DNA of 64,000 bases from Acidobacteriota bacterium (GTDB taxonomy: Bacteria > Acidobacteriota > Blastocatellia > Pyrinomonadales > Pyrinomonadaceae): positions 1-64,000 of the forward strand of contig JAIVJI010000068.1 of NCBI GenBank assembly GCA_020200135.1, in the 5' to 3' direction. Below the pieces are notes generated by a model. It searched no databases, had not been told where the DNA came from, and was given only the letters and a program-made list of their open reading frames with translations. Numbering within the stretch: the stretch's first letter is position 1; each line of letters opens with the position of its first letter. Positions 32,226 to 40,756 of the stretch are shown one piece after another. The position numbers were made by a program, and so were the translations under genes.

Positions 32226-32807
32226 TCATTTTTGGGGCTTCTTTGAGTCCTCGTCCTCGTCTTCAAACCCGGCCAGCTTTACGGTGTAAGCACGAAGTGC
32301 CTCAGACATCTGCCCGGCGTCGTAAGTGGTTCCGTCCGCGAACGTCACTTTCACCACTATGAAGGTGACTATCCCCGCCCGCTCAGGGCCGCGCAGCTTC
32401 AGCTTGTCGCGCAGCTCCTCGGTCAGGGGCACGATCTCGTAGTCTTTGTCCGCCCCCTCTAGCGGAACCAGTTGGCCGGGCATAACGACTTCATCCGTGT
32501 GTTTTCCGAACCAGGCACCCGTCGAGCCGGTAGCCTCTGTAGACCACCATGCGTAGATGACGTTGCGGATCGGCTTCTTCCCCCGGTTGCGAAGTCGAAA
32601 ATCATGCTCCCCGCGGCCATTAACATTGACGAGCAGCCTGACATTCTCGAACTGCACGGGGCAGTCGGGCTGCGAGGCGACGGCGGCTATACCGAGTTCA
32701 GGGGGGACGAGGACGTACTGCTGTTTCCGGCCACCGCCCTGCTGCGCGTCCGCAGCAGAGGCACACAAAATCATCAGGAATGCGACCCGCGCAAAGCATC
32801 TCATCAT
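32226..32807 (-). CDS. Secreted protein of unknown function
   Basis: 193 residues. The signal peptide is MMRCFARVAFLMILCASAADA. The mature part reads as a beta-sandwich (CPVQFENVRLLVNVNGRGEH, NRGKKPIRNVIYAWWSTEAT, AGIVTFIVVKVTFADGTTYD), somewhat like periplasmic or adhesin-type domains, with one Cys. The C-terminus is acidic (FEDEDEDSKKPQK). Base composition is lower in GC than the neighbouring genes. It lies 21 bases downstream of the next minus-strand gene, so the two may form a unit. Family not recognised. Confidence 0.7.
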   Translation of the reverse strand: MMRCFARVAFLMILCASAADAQQGGGRKQQYVLVPPELGIAAVASQPDCPVQFENVRLLVNVNGRGEHDFRLRNRGKKPIRNVIYAWWSTEATGSTGAWFGKHTDEVVMPGQLVPLEGADKDYEIVPLTEELRDKLKLRGPERAGIVTFIVVKVTFADGTTYDAGQMSEALRAYTVKLAGFEDEDEDSKKPQK

Positions 32808-32828
32808 GAGTCCCTTCCTTTCCTACTG

Positions 32829-33542
32829 CTACGGACAGACTAGCCTTACAGTCGCCTGCCCCGGATAGGAGTCTCCGTTACCATATCTGCCGCTGATGCT
32901 GATGTGAACGCTGTTGGTGCTTCCTCCCCCGTCCCCCCTCTTCCTCAGGCGGACGGCTACGAAGGGCTGTCGTGAGCCGACGTCGGTAAAGATTCCCTGC
33001 GTAAAGCCGGTGATCGGGTTTGGCGATTTTTCAAATTTATTGTCAGCAGAGAGGCCGACTCTATTCAGGTTACAGCAGAAGGCCGAGTTCTCAGGTATCC
33101 TGAATGACGCCTGGATAATAAAGCTTTCCCCCGCACAGGCGGCGGGCCCCTGTGTGGTGTTGATGTTGAAATTCACCTGGTTCGTGAAAGTAAGACCAAA
33201 GACGTCAGAGGCGAACGCCGCGCTCTCCGGCGCTTCAGGGTCATTCGGGGCCTGCAAGAACACCTTGTCAAACCCTACTTGCACGCTGGGAGGGACGCTT
33301 ATCGGAGGGTTCAAGAGGAATACGCCCAGGGCTATCAACCCGAGGATGTAGGGGCACTTCTCCTTAAGCTCGATCTCGATGAAGAAATCGCCGAAGTCGT
33401 CGAATATCGGCATTGACGTCGTGCTGCTCGTCGTCGCGCGGTTCCACTCCACGAGCCACGACTGGGAGCGCGTCCCCTCGGGGTTGTAAATCTTCGCGTT
33501 CACTGACCACGTGTGGTTGTACGAGTTGTAGTCCTCGGTCAC
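32829..33542 (-). CDS. C-terminal part of a secreted protein, separated from its N-part by an in-frame TGA
   Basis: 237 residues if started at the GTG of VTEDYNSYNH (33540-33542). No signal peptide. The sequence is beta-rich with four Cys (KCPYILG, PAACAGESFIIQ, AFCCNLNRVG) and a hydrophobic LGLIALGVFLLNPPISV segment. It is in the same frame as the upstream piece 33549-34261, separated only by TGA GGG CTG. Read through, the junction AAAIYG-x-GLVTEDYNSYNHTW looks continuous, as if TGA replaced TGG. I therefore regard it as the second half of one broken gene. Moderate GC. Confidence 0.55.
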   Translation of the reverse strand: MTEDYNSYNHTWSVNAKIYNPEGTRSQSWLVEWNRATTSSTTSMPIFDDFGDFFIEIELKEKCPYILGLIALGVFLLNPPISVPPSVQVGFDKVFLQAPNDPEAPESAAFASDVFGLTFTNQVNFNINTTQGPAACAGESFIIQASFRIPENSAFCCNLNRVGLSADNKFEKSPNPITGFTQGIFTDVGSRQPFVAVRLRKRGDGGGSTNSVHISISGRYGNGDSYPGQATVRLVCP

Positions 33543-33548
33543 CAGCCC

Positions 33549-34261
33549 TCATCCGTAAATCGCGGCGGCGGTAGTGTCCTGCCAGCCGTCCACGTAGAGG
33601 TGTCCGTACCCGTTCATGCCGACGCCGTCGTAGGTCGTCTGGGTGGGAGCGTAGCTGGCTTTCATGAACCGGGGCGACCCGCCTTTGCTGTGGCTCAGCG
33701 GATCGTGCCGGTGGTCGCTAGTCGGCGGTTGCAGGCTCCTCACCCGCGGCTTCACGTAACCTCTCACGTGTAGCAGGAGCTTGTCGGCGAGTTGCCGCCC
33801 GAGCTTCCCCGGGAGGGACGCCACCGTCGAGGCTATGAGCGCCTCCTTCTGCTTCTGCAACCCCGTCAGTTGCCTCGCGTCGTCCGGGGTGAGGTACGGC
33901 AAGTGCTTCTCCTTAATCACAGCCGCCCGCGCGTCGAGGGGCGCGACGGTTTGGCTGAACTCCTCCGCCACGGCGCGCATCGCGTCGGCCTGCTCCGCGG
34001 TGACTCCCATGTTACCGGCCAAAGCCCGGAGCAGGCTCCGCGTGGCGTCGCTTTCCCGAGGGGAGGCTACGAGAGAGCGGAAGAAAAGGTCGTAGGCGAC
34101 GGCGTCGGCGACGGCGGACGGGTTATCTTTACCGTTGATAACGTTCCTGAAGGGCACCTCTTTAACAGTTCCTGCGACGCGCGTGTGGCATCGGTCGGCG
34201 CGACTAACATGAGAGAGGCACAAAAGAATGAGAGGACCAGAAGTGACGCGGTGAGTTTCAT
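33549..34261 (-). pseudogene. N-terminal part of a secreted protein, frameshifted
   Basis: ATG 34259-34261 has AAAGGAG 9 bases upstream and encodes the signal peptide KLTASLLVLSFFCASLMLVA ending PTDA. About 25 codons in, at the alternating CGCGCG near 34178-34186, the frame is lost. The continuation (VAGTVKEVPFRNVINGKDNP, SAVADAVAYDLFFRSLVASP, RAVAEEFSQTVAPLDARAAV) is in another frame and runs to TGA 33549-33551. The helical middle and later beta-rich YDGVGMNGYGHLYVDGWQD do not match a family I know. A 2-base expansion in CG repeats would explain the shift. Confidence 0.65.
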
Positions 34262-34322
34262 GATGTGAGCTCCTTTCGGTAAGTGTGAAGGTCATGGTGC
34301 TTGGGAGAACCGCACCGACGGG

Positions 34323-34568
34323 GTGTTGCGCTACTCTTATATCGTTGAAGGTGGTGGAAGCATAGTACAGGCCCGCGCCAGTGGCAAGAGGTTTCTTCTG
34401 CCATTCACCAGTGGCTACTTTAGAGTTTTAGAGTCAACTCAAATTCCACGTGCTTCAACGGTAATCACGCGTTATCGTGATGAAGATAGTACTTTGCACA
34501 TGGCACCAAAAGCTCTCAACCTGTTCCTCGTATCTTTCATTGCGCCGCTTTGCGCGCTTTTGCTATAG
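34323..34568 (+). CDS. Doubtful 81-residue ORF in an AT-richer gap
   Basis: Open from GTG 34323 to TAG 34566-34568, encoding RYSYIVEGGGSIVQARASGK and a hydrophobic end LNLFLVSFIAPLCALLL. The composition is protein-like, but there is no ribosome-binding site and its end overlaps the promoter of the next gene. It could be a remnant. The rest of the 34262-34626 gap holds only that promoter. Confidence 0.2.
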   Translation: MLRYSYIVEGGGSIVQARASGKRFLLPFTSGYFRVLESTQIPRASTVITRYRDEDSTLHMAPKALNLFLVSFIAPLCALLL

Positions 34569-34569
34569 T
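34540..34569 (+). promoter_or_regulatory. Promoter for the YtxH-domain gene
   Basis: TTGCGC (34540-34545), an 18-base spacer, then TATAGT (34564-34569). The ATG at 34627 follows a leader of about 50 bases with a strong GAGGAGGG site. Confidence 0.5.
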
Positions 34570-34626
34570 GCGGGGAAGGTCGAGAGGTCTCCAAAAAGTC
34601 TGTTGCTTCCCCTTGAGGAGGGTCTT

Positions 34627-35043
34627 ATGTCAGAGAATTACGGGCGCGGGCGCGGCCGCCGACGTGAAGAGTCGGACTTAGGCACGCAGCTGACCTGCTT
34701 CGCCATCGGGGCGACGCTCGGCGCGGTGGTCGCGCTGCTGTTCGCGCCGAAGTCGGGGCGCGAGCTGAGGGAAGACCTCGCCGACGCGACGCGCAAGGGC
34801 GTCGACCGCGCGCGTGAGACGGGTTCGCAGCTCTCGGCGCGCGCGGGCGAGGTTTACGGGACGGCCGCGTCGCGCGCGGGCGAGCTGGCGTCGGGCGCGC
34901 GCGAGGCCGTCGCGCGGCGCGGCGAGCGCTTCACCTCGGCCGTCGAGGCCGGGCGCGAGGCGTACCGCGAAGAGAAGCGCCGCACCGAGTCGTCGGCGCT
35001 CACCGAAGGCGCGCCCCGCGCCACCGAAGGCGGGGACGCTTAG
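34627..35043 (+). CDS. YtxH-domain membrane-associated protein
   Basis: 138 residues from ATG 34627, after GAGGAGGGTCTT. One hydrophobic segment (LTCFAIGATLGAVVALLFAP) is followed at once by KSGRELREDL, the YtxH signature. The rest is an Ala/Arg/Glu-rich helix (RKGVDRARETGSQLSARAGE) with heptad character, ending in a polar tail. Proteins of this family are linked to stress and envelope in other bacteria; the mechanism is unknown. It is probably co-transcribed with the next membrane coiled-coil gene, despite the repeat between them. Confidence 0.85.
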   Translation: MSENYGRGRGRRREESDLGTQLTCFAIGATLGAVVALLFAPKSGRELREDLADATRKGVDRARETGSQLSARAGEVYGTAASRAGELASGAREAVARRGERFTSAVEAGREAYREEKRRTESSALTEGAPRATEGGDA

Positions 35044-35157
35044 AGTAGTCAGCAGGCGGTGGCGCTCCGCGCTGCGGTCGTTGATTCAGAGACCCGGACG
35101 TTCCGGCCGCGAAAGATTCTTCTACTGACTACTGTCTGCTGACTACTGTCTACTCCC
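35043..35157. repeat. Heptamer palindrome, family A, copy 3
   Basis: A short left arm GAGTAGTCAGCAG (35043-35055) pairs with CTGCTGACTACT in the longer right arm (35121-35157), which holds five 7-base units (CTACTGA CTACTGT CTGCTGA CTACTGT CTACTCC). It starts at the YtxH stop and ends 2 bases before the next ATG (35160). Confidence 0.75.
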
Positions 35158-35159
35158 TT

Positions 35160-35732
35160 ATGTCATTCCCGGCGCTACAACTGAGCACGAACGACCCGGC
35201 GTTCTGGGTGCTGGTGGTCGTCGCGGTCTCGTTCGTGGTCATCGCCGCCGCGATGGTCGCGGTGGCGGTGCTGGTCGGGCGCGCCGTGCGGACGGTGCGC
35301 AACCTCGAGAGCCGCGTCGGGCCGCTGGCCGAGCGCGTCGGCGCGATGGCCGAGCAGGCGCAGGCCATCGCCGCGCAGGGGCGCGAGGTGGCCGAGCAGG
35401 TCAACGTCATGTCCGGCCACCTCTCGACCGCGACGATGCACTTCTCCGAGTCGATGTCGCTCATCCGCGGCGAGGTCGCCGACCTCAAGCAGGTCCTCAG
35501 CCTCTCGGCCGAGACCGCCCGCGACAAGATCGAGCGCATCAGCCAGTCGATAGACGAGACGCACGGGCAGCTGATGGTCACGACCAACTACGTCACCTCG
35601 CGCATCATCAACCCGGCGCGCGAGATCGCCGCGATTATGGCGGGGGTCAGGCGCGGCCTCGAGGTCATGCTGGCTCCCGCCCCGAAGCAGATCAACGAGT
35701 CGTACGCGGAGGAGGAGATGTTCATCGGCTGA
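35160..35732 (+). CDS. Membrane-anchored coiled-coil protein (DUF948-like)
   Basis: 190 residues. One transmembrane helix (FWVLVVVAVSFVVIAAAMVA, about residues 15-38) precedes a long coiled-coil (VRNLESRVGPLAERVGAMAE, AQAIAAQGREVAEQVNVMSG). The helical end resembles chemoreceptor-like or DUF948 proteins. The tail NPAREIAAIMAGVRRGLEVM is characteristic of YtxH-linked partners in this kind of operon. No enzymatic motif. The start has no Shine-Dalgarno site because it abuts the heptamer palindrome. A strong terminator follows. Confidence 0.75.
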   Translation: MSFPALQLSTNDPAFWVLVVVAVSFVVIAAAMVAVAVLVGRAVRTVRNLESRVGPLAERVGAMAEQAQAIAAQGREVAEQVNVMSGHLSTATMHFSESMSLIRGEVADLKQVLSLSAETARDKIERISQSIDETHGQLMVTTNYVTSRIINPAREIAAIMAGVRRGLEVMLAPAPKQINESYAEEEMFIG

Positions 35733-35761
35733 AACCTGAACGTCTTAACGGCGATGTAACG

Positions 35762-35809
35762 CGCCCGGACTATCCTCCTCGGCAGAGGCGATAGTCCGGG
35801 CGATTTTTT
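35762..35809 (+). terminator. Intrinsic terminator
   Basis: A perfect 13-bp stem CGCCCGGACTATC (35762-35774) with GATAGTCCGGGCG (35790-35802), then ATTTTTTC. It ends the YtxH/coiled-coil unit 30 bases after its last stop. Confidence 0.92.
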
Positions 35810-35872
35810 CGCAGTTTTGTTTTGCCGTTTGGCTGCGCTACTATCGAAATTCCGAGAAGGATGTGACCTCCC

Positions 35873-38800
35873 ATGTCTACACAGGCGCCGTTGGAACTTA
35901 AAAAGACAGTCAACCTGCCGAAGACCGCCTTCGCGCAGAAGGCCAACCTGGGCCAGAGCGAGCCGGCGCGTCTGAAGCGCTGGGCCGAGATGGGGCTCTA
36001 CGAGCTGATCCGCCGCTCGCGGCGCGGGCGCGAGCGCTTCATCCTCCACGACGGGCCGCCCTACGCCAACGCCGACATCCACCTCGGCACGGCGATGAAC
36101 AAAATCCTCAAAGACATCGTCGTCAAGTCGCGCACGATGATGGGCTACGACAGCCCATACGTCCCCGGCTACGACTGCCACGGCCTCCCCATCGAGCAGC
36201 ACGTCGAGCGCGCGCTCGACAAGAAGGGGAAGAAGAAGAGTGACCTCTCGACCGAGAGCTTCCGCCGCGCCTGCCGCGAGCACGCCGCTGGCGCGCTCAA
36301 GAGTCAGACGCGCGACTTCCAGCGGCTCGGCATCCTCGGCCTGTGGGAGGACCCGTACCTGACGATGTCGAACCACTACGAGGCGGAGACCGCGCGCCAG
36401 TTCGGCCGCTTCGTCGAGCGCGGCTACGTCTACAAGGGCGCGCGCCCCGTCTACTGGTGCATCCACGACCAGACGGCTCTGGCCGAGGCCGAGGTCGAGT
36501 ACCGCGAGCACACCAGCCCCTCGGTCTACGTCAAATTCCCGCTCGCGGAGGACTCGCTCGAAGCCAAGACCCTCAAGCGCGAAATCCTCGGCGACGAGGA
36601 CGACCCGCGCCGCATCTTCTTCCTCATCTGGACGACGACGCCGTGGACGCTCCCCTCGAACCTCGGCATCGCGGTCAACCCGCAGTTCGAGTACGCGGCG
36701 ATAGAGGGTAAGGACGGCGAGGTCTACGTCGTCGCCTCGGAGCTGGTCACGCACGTCGCGCAGAAGTGCGGCCTCGGACGCCCCGCCGACCTGACGACGG
36801 GCGAGCCGCGCGGGCAGTCGGACCCGAGCCCCTCGGCCGTCGTCTGGCCCCCGAAGGTGCTCGCGCGCTTCCCCGGCTCGCGGCTCGAACGACTCGAAGC
36901 GCGCCACGCGTGGCTCGACCGCCCTTCCTTGCTCATGCTCGGCGACCACGTCACGCTCGGCGGCGAGGCCGACGCCGAGACCGAGCTCGACCTGAAGGAC
37001 GCGCGCGACAGGAGGGTGACGGGGAAGGCGGGCACCGGGCTCGTCCACACCGCGCCGGGGCACGGCCACGACGACTTCGTCATCGGCAAGGCTTACGGCC
37101 TCGACATCTACTGCCCCGTCGATAACGCCGGCCGCTTCACGCAGGAGGTCGAGCACTTCGCGGGCCTGAGCGTCTTCGAGGCGAACCCTGGGATCGTCGA
37201 GTTCGCGCGCGGGCGCGGCGCGCTGCTCTTCGCGGAGGAGTACGCGCACCGCTACCCGCACTGCTGGCGCTGCAAGAACCCGGTCATCTTCCGCGCGACG
37301 CCGCAGTGGTTCATCTCGCTCGACGCGGCCGCGGCCGCGCCGGCCGCCGACGTCGAGACGGACGACGACGGCCGCGCCCGCAGCAACTTCACCGACAACT
37401 ACAACGAGGAGGTCGCGCCGGCCTCTCTGAGGGCCGGGGCGCTGCGCGAGATAGAGCGCGTCCGGTGGGTGCCCGCGTGGGGCGCCGACCGGATGCGCAA
37501 CATGCAAAAAGGTAGGCCCGACTGGTGCGTCTCGCGCCAGCGCGTGTGGGGCGTCCCCATCCCCGTCTTCTACTGCGCGTGCGGCGAGGCGACAGCCTCC
37601 CGCGCGACGATCGACCACGTCGCCGACGTCTTCGAGCGCGAGACGACCGACGCCTGGTACCGGCGCGAGGCGAAGGAGCTTCTGCCCGAGGGCTTCAGGT
37701 GCCCGGCGTGCGGCGGCGACGAGTTCACGAAGGAGTCGGACATCCTCGACGTGTGGTTCGACAGCGGGGTGTCGTCGGTCGCGGTGCTTGAGAGTTACGA
37801 GGGCCTGCGCTGGCCCGCGGACGTGTACCTCGAAGGCGGCGACCAGTTCCGCGGGTGGTTCAACTCAAGCCTGATGGTGGGCCTGGCCGCGCACGGCCGC
37901 GCGCCGTACCGCGCGGTGGTCACGCACGGCTGGACGCTCGACGCGCAGGGGCGCGCGATGCACAAGTCGGCGGGCAACGCGGTCGCGCCCGAGGAGTTCG
38001 TCAAGGAGTCGGGCGCGGACATCCTGCGCCTGTGGGTCACGTCGTCGGACTACCGCGAGGACATGCGCTGCTCGCCGGAGATTCTCTCGCGCGTCGCCGA
38101 CTCGTACCGCAAGATACGCAACACGGCGCGCTTCGCGCTCGGCAACCTCGACGGCTTCGACCCCGAGCGCGATTCGGTCGCGCTGGGCGACATGCGCGAG
38201 ATAGACCGCTGGGCGCTGGCCGAGCTCGACCGCCTGATAGAGCGCGCGGTCGAAGCCTACAAGGCTTACGACTTCCACTCGGTCTTCCGCGTCATCGACG
38301 CCTTCTGCACGGTGACGCTGTCGGCGCGCTACTTCGACATCATCAAGGACAGGCTCTACACCTACGCGCCGAGGTCGGAGGCGCGGCGCTCGGCGCAGAC
38401 CGCGCTCAACCACATCGCGGACGCGCTGGCGCGCCTACTCGCGCCGGTGCTCTCGTTCACCGCCGACGAAATCTGGGAGAACCTGCCCGAAGTAAAAGCA
38501 TGGAACGCATTTGTCGCGGACAAAGAGGCTGAAGCCGCTGGAGACAAAGAACGCAGCGCAGTGACAGGCGGAACTGGGTGGATGCCGCCGTCAGTCCACA
38601 TAGCTGAGTTTCCTGTCGCGCAGAAAGTTGACGAGCAGCTACTAGAGAGATGGGAACATTTGTTTGGCGTTCGTGATGTAGTTCTTCATCAACTTGAGGT
38701 AGCGCGGAGCACAAAGACCATTGGCAGTTCGCTAGATGCGAAGGTTTACATCGAGACGGAGGGTAAGTTGTATGACCTTCTGAGCCACTACCGCGATGAA

Positions 38801-39043
38801 CTACGCTTTATTTTTATTGTTTCGCAGGTGCATTTGAGTAGGGCAGCAAAGCCGTCCGAGCCTCCTCCGAAAGGGATGCTAGGAACTGTTCTTTCAGTGG
38901 CCGTTGGCCGAGCAGATGGTCAGAAGTGTGACCGCTGCTGGAACTACTCGACGTTCGTCGGACAGTCTAATCGTTATCCCACCGTCTGCGAGCGCTGCGT
39001 CGAGGCGCTGGCCGAGATAGAGGCCGAGGGGGGCGCGCGGTGA
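35873..39043 (+). CDS. ileS: Isoleucyl-tRNA synthetase
   Basis: 1056 residues. HIGH-type motif PYANADIHLGT (63-73) and KMSKS-type motif MHKSAGN (696-702). The editing domain includes IWTTTPWTLPSNLGIAV and GTGLVHTAPGHGHDDF. The C-terminal zinc site is Cys1019/1022 (CDRC) with Cys1039/1042 (CERC). It charges tRNA-Ile in the cytosol. Codons about 871-1020 (38485-38935) are much richer in A/T at third positions than the rest of the gene, a sharp mosaic patch with an intact frame. The GTG of lspA overlaps its stop (GTGA). The start follows GAGAAGGATGTGACCTCCC. Confidence 0.97.
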   Translation: MSTQAPLELKKTVNLPKTAFAQKANLGQSEPARLKRWAEMGLYELIRRSRRGRERFILHDGPPYANADIHLGTAMNKILKDIVVKSRTMMGYDSPYVPGYDCHGLPIEQHVERALDKKGKKKSDLSTESFRRACREHAAGALKSQTRDFQRLGILGLWEDPYLTMSNHYEAETARQFGRFVERGYVYKGARPVYWCIHDQTALAEAEVEYREHTSPSVYVKFPLAEDSLEAKTLKREILGDEDDPRRIFFLIWTTTPWTLPSNLGIAVNPQFEYAAIEGKDGEVYVVASELVTHVAQKCGLGRPADLTTGEPRGQSDPSPSAVVWPPKVLARFPGSRLERLEARHAWLDRPSLLMLGDHVTLGGEADAETELDLKDARDRRVTGKAGTGLVHTAPGHGHDDFVIGKAYGLDIYCPVDNAGRFTQEVEHFAGLSVFEANPGIVEFARGRGALLFAEEYAHRYPHCWRCKNPVIFRATPQWFISLDAAAAAPAADVETDDDGRARSNFTDNYNEEVAPASLRAGALREIERVRWVPAWGADRMRNMQKGRPDWCVSRQRVWGVPIPVFYCACGEATASRATIDHVADVFERETTDAWYRREAKELLPEGFRCPACGGDEFTKESDILDVWFDSGVSSVAVLESYEGLRWPADVYLEGGDQFRGWFNSSLMVGLAAHGRAPYRAVVTHGWTLDAQGRAMHKSAGNAVAPEEFVKESGADILRLWVTSSDYREDMRCSPEILSRVADSYRKIRNTARFALGNLDGFDPERDSVALGDMREIDRWALAELDRLIERAVEAYKAYDFHSVFRVIDAFCTVTLSARYFDIIKDRLYTYAPRSEARRSAQTALNHIADALARLLAPVLSFTADEIWENLPEVKAWNAFVADKEAEAAGDKERSAVTGGTGWMPPSVHIAEFPVAQKVDEQLLERWEHLFGVRDVVLHQLEVARSTKTIGSSLDAKVYIETEGKLYDLLSHYRDELRFIFIVSQVHLSRAAKPSEPPPKGMLGTVLSVAVGRADGQKCDRCWNYSTFVGQSNRYPTVCERCVEALAEIEAEGGAR
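38485..38935 (+). other. AT-richer mosaic patch inside ileS
   Basis: Between GAGAACCTGCCC and the zinc-finger codons the gene uses codons rarely seen elsewhere here (GAA, AAA, GTA, CTA, AGA, TTT, ATT), then returns abruptly to GC-ending codons. The encoded protein remains a normal anticodon-binding/C-terminal region. Confidence 0.75.
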
Positions 39044-39624
39044 GCGTGGCGGGCAGTCATCGCGTGGGCGGGGGTCGCGGGGTCGGCTGGCGCGCGGCGT
39101 ACCTGTTGGCCGCCGCCGCGCTCTACCTGGCCGACCAGGCGTCGAAGGCTTGGGCGGTGAAGCGCCTGCGCGACGGCGAGGTCGTCAAGGTCTTCGACGG
39201 CCTGCTGCACTTCGGCTACGCGGAGAACCCCGGCATCGCGTTCGGGCGCTTGCAGGGCGGCGGCGAGTTCGGGCGGTGGATGCTGGCGGCGCTGGCGGCG
39301 CTGGCGGTCACGGGGCTGCTGGCTTACTTCCTCCGCACGAAGCGGACGGAAGACCGCCTGCTCGGGGCGCTCGCCCTGCTGCTCGCGGGCGTGGCCGGCA
39401 ACCTGACCGACCGCGTGCGGCTCGGCCACGTCGTAGACTTCATAGAAGTCTTCATCGGCTCGTACCAGTGGCCGACCTTCAACGTCGCCGACGCGGCCAT
39501 CTGCACGGGCGCCGCGCTGCTCGCGCTCGACCTCATCCTCGAGGGGCGGCGCGAGGGGCGCGAGGCGAAGGCCAGGGCCGAGGGCGGCACCGAGGCGGCT
39601 GAGGCGGCGCGGAGGATTTTATGA
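39040..39624 (+). CDS. lspA: Lipoprotein signal peptidase (signal peptidase II)
   Basis: 194 residues from GTG 39040, overlapping the ileS stop by 4 bases. Family motifs: LADQASKAWAV in the first membrane region, AENPGIAFG, the catalytic Asp in GNLTDRVRLGHVVDFIEV and the second in WPTFNVADAAI. Four transmembrane helices. It cleaves signal peptides of diacylglyceryl-modified prolipoproteins in the inner membrane, after Lgt, encoded two genes downstream. The charged C-terminal tail (EGRREGREAKARAEGGTEAA) is longer than usual. Confidence 0.95.
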   Translation: MSVAGSHRVGGGRGVGWRAAYLLAAAALYLADQASKAWAVKRLRDGEVVKVFDGLLHFGYAENPGIAFGRLQGGGEFGRWMLAALAALAVTGLLAYFLRTKRTEDRLLGALALLLAGVAGNLTDRVRLGHVVDFIEVFIGSYQWPTFNVADAAICTGAALLALDLILEGRREGREAKARAEGGTEAAEAARRIL

Positions 39625-40634
39625 GAGCTTTGAGACATGGACTCGCGGGGCTTTTCGTCCTGCTCGGCGCGTTGGCCTGCCCGCCCGCGACGTTCGCGCA
39701 GGGCGGCGCCCCCGCGCAGGCCCCCGCGCGGGCGGCGTCGAAGTCCGAGCCGGCCGTGCTCGAAACGCCGGGCGGCAAGCTGCACGGCACGCTCGAGTTG
39801 CCGGCGGCGGGGCGCGCGCCCTACCCCGTCGTGCTCATCATCGCGGGTTCGGGGCCGACCGACCGCAACGGCAACTCGGCCGCCCTCCCCGGCGCGAACA
39901 ACAGCCTCAAGTATTTGGCCGAAGGGCTCGCCGCGGAGGGCATCGCCTCGCTCCGCTGCGACAAGCGCGGCGTGGCCGAGAGCGTGATGGCGGCGAAGTC
40001 CGAGTCGGACTTGCGCTTCGACACCTACATCGAGGACGCGGTGCTGTGGGGCCGGAAGCTGCGCGGCGACGCGCGCTTCTCCGCGCTCGTCGTCGCCGGG
40101 CACAGCGAGGGCTCGCTCATCGGCATGGTCGCGGCGCGGACGCTCGGCGCCGACGGGTTCATCTCGGTCGCCGGCGCGGGGCGGCGCATCGACGTCGTCA
40201 TCCTCGAACAGGTGAAGCCGCAGTTCACGCCCGAGCAGTACGCGAAGACCGAGGCGGGCCTCAAGTCGCTGCTGGAGGGCAAGACGATTCCCGACGTCCC
40301 GGCCGACGACATCCTCTTCCGCCCGAGCATCCAGCCCTACATCATCTCGTGGCTCAAGTACGACCCGGCGAAGGAGGTCGCCAGGCTCGCGGTGCCCGTC
40401 CTCGTCACGCAGGGGACGCACGACTTGCAGGCCCGGCCCGAGGACGCGAAGGCGCTCGCGGCGGCGAAGCCCGACGCGCGGCTCGTGCTCGTCGAGGGCA
40501 TGAACCACGTCCTCAAGATGACGCCCGCCGACCCGAAGCAACAGGCCGCCTCCTACAGCGACCCCGCGCTCCCGGTCGCGCCCAAATTTCTCGCGGAGGT
40601 CGCCGCCTTCGTCAAGGGGGTTAAGAAGAAGTAG
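39621..40634 (+). CDS. Exported alpha/beta hydrolase
   Basis: 337 residues; ATG overlaps the lspA stop by 4 bases (ATGA), indicating coupling. The signal peptide is RHGLAGLFVLLGALACPPATFA. The hydrolase fold has the nucleophile in VVAGHSEGSLIG (GHSEG), an oxyanion region IIAGSGPTDRNGN, an acid candidate in VTQGTHDLQ and His in EGMNHVLKM. The family includes serine esterases/aminopeptidases; the substrate is unknown. Location between lspA and lgt suggests co-expression with lipoprotein maturation, without proof of a role. The stop TAG is the first triplet of the following heptamer repeat. Confidence 0.85.
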   Translation: MRALRHGLAGLFVLLGALACPPATFAQGGAPAQAPARAASKSEPAVLETPGGKLHGTLELPAAGRAPYPVVLIIAGSGPTDRNGNSAALPGANNSLKYLAEGLAAEGIASLRCDKRGVAESVMAAKSESDLRFDTYIEDAVLWGRKLRGDARFSALVVAGHSEGSLIGMVAARTLGADGFISVAGAGRRIDVVILEQVKPQFTPEQYAKTEAGLKSLLEGKTIPDVPADDILFRPSIQPYIISWLKYDPAKEVARLAVPVLVTQGTHDLQARPEDAKALAAAKPDARLVLVEGMNHVLKMTPADPKQQAASYSDPALPVAPKFLAEVAAFVKGVKKK

Positions 40635-40747
40635 ACGGTAGACAGCAGTCAGTAGCCAGTAGGCTCCGCCCAACGGATGCTGACGCTGACACCCTGACGG
40701 CTCGATATAACGAATGCTTTTCTACTGACTACTGACTACTGTCTACT
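40630..40747. repeat. Heptamer palindrome, family A, copy 4
   Basis: The left arm (40630-40662, AGTAGACGGTAGACAGCAG...) pairs imperfectly with the right arm (40721-40747, four CTACTGA/CTACTGT units). The loop repeats the TAGGCTCCGC and GCTGACGCTGACAC blocks of copy 1 (10722-10838). It contains the upstream stop codon and ends 9 bases before the lgt ATG. Confidence 0.85.
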
Positions 40748-40756
40748 GATTCAAAG

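Noticed and set aside
33540-33551. TGA read as tryptophan or selenocysteine in the broken secreted gene
   Set aside because: Other genes here end with TGA as a normal stop and no SECIS-like hairpin is evident directly after it; a nonsense change is simpler.
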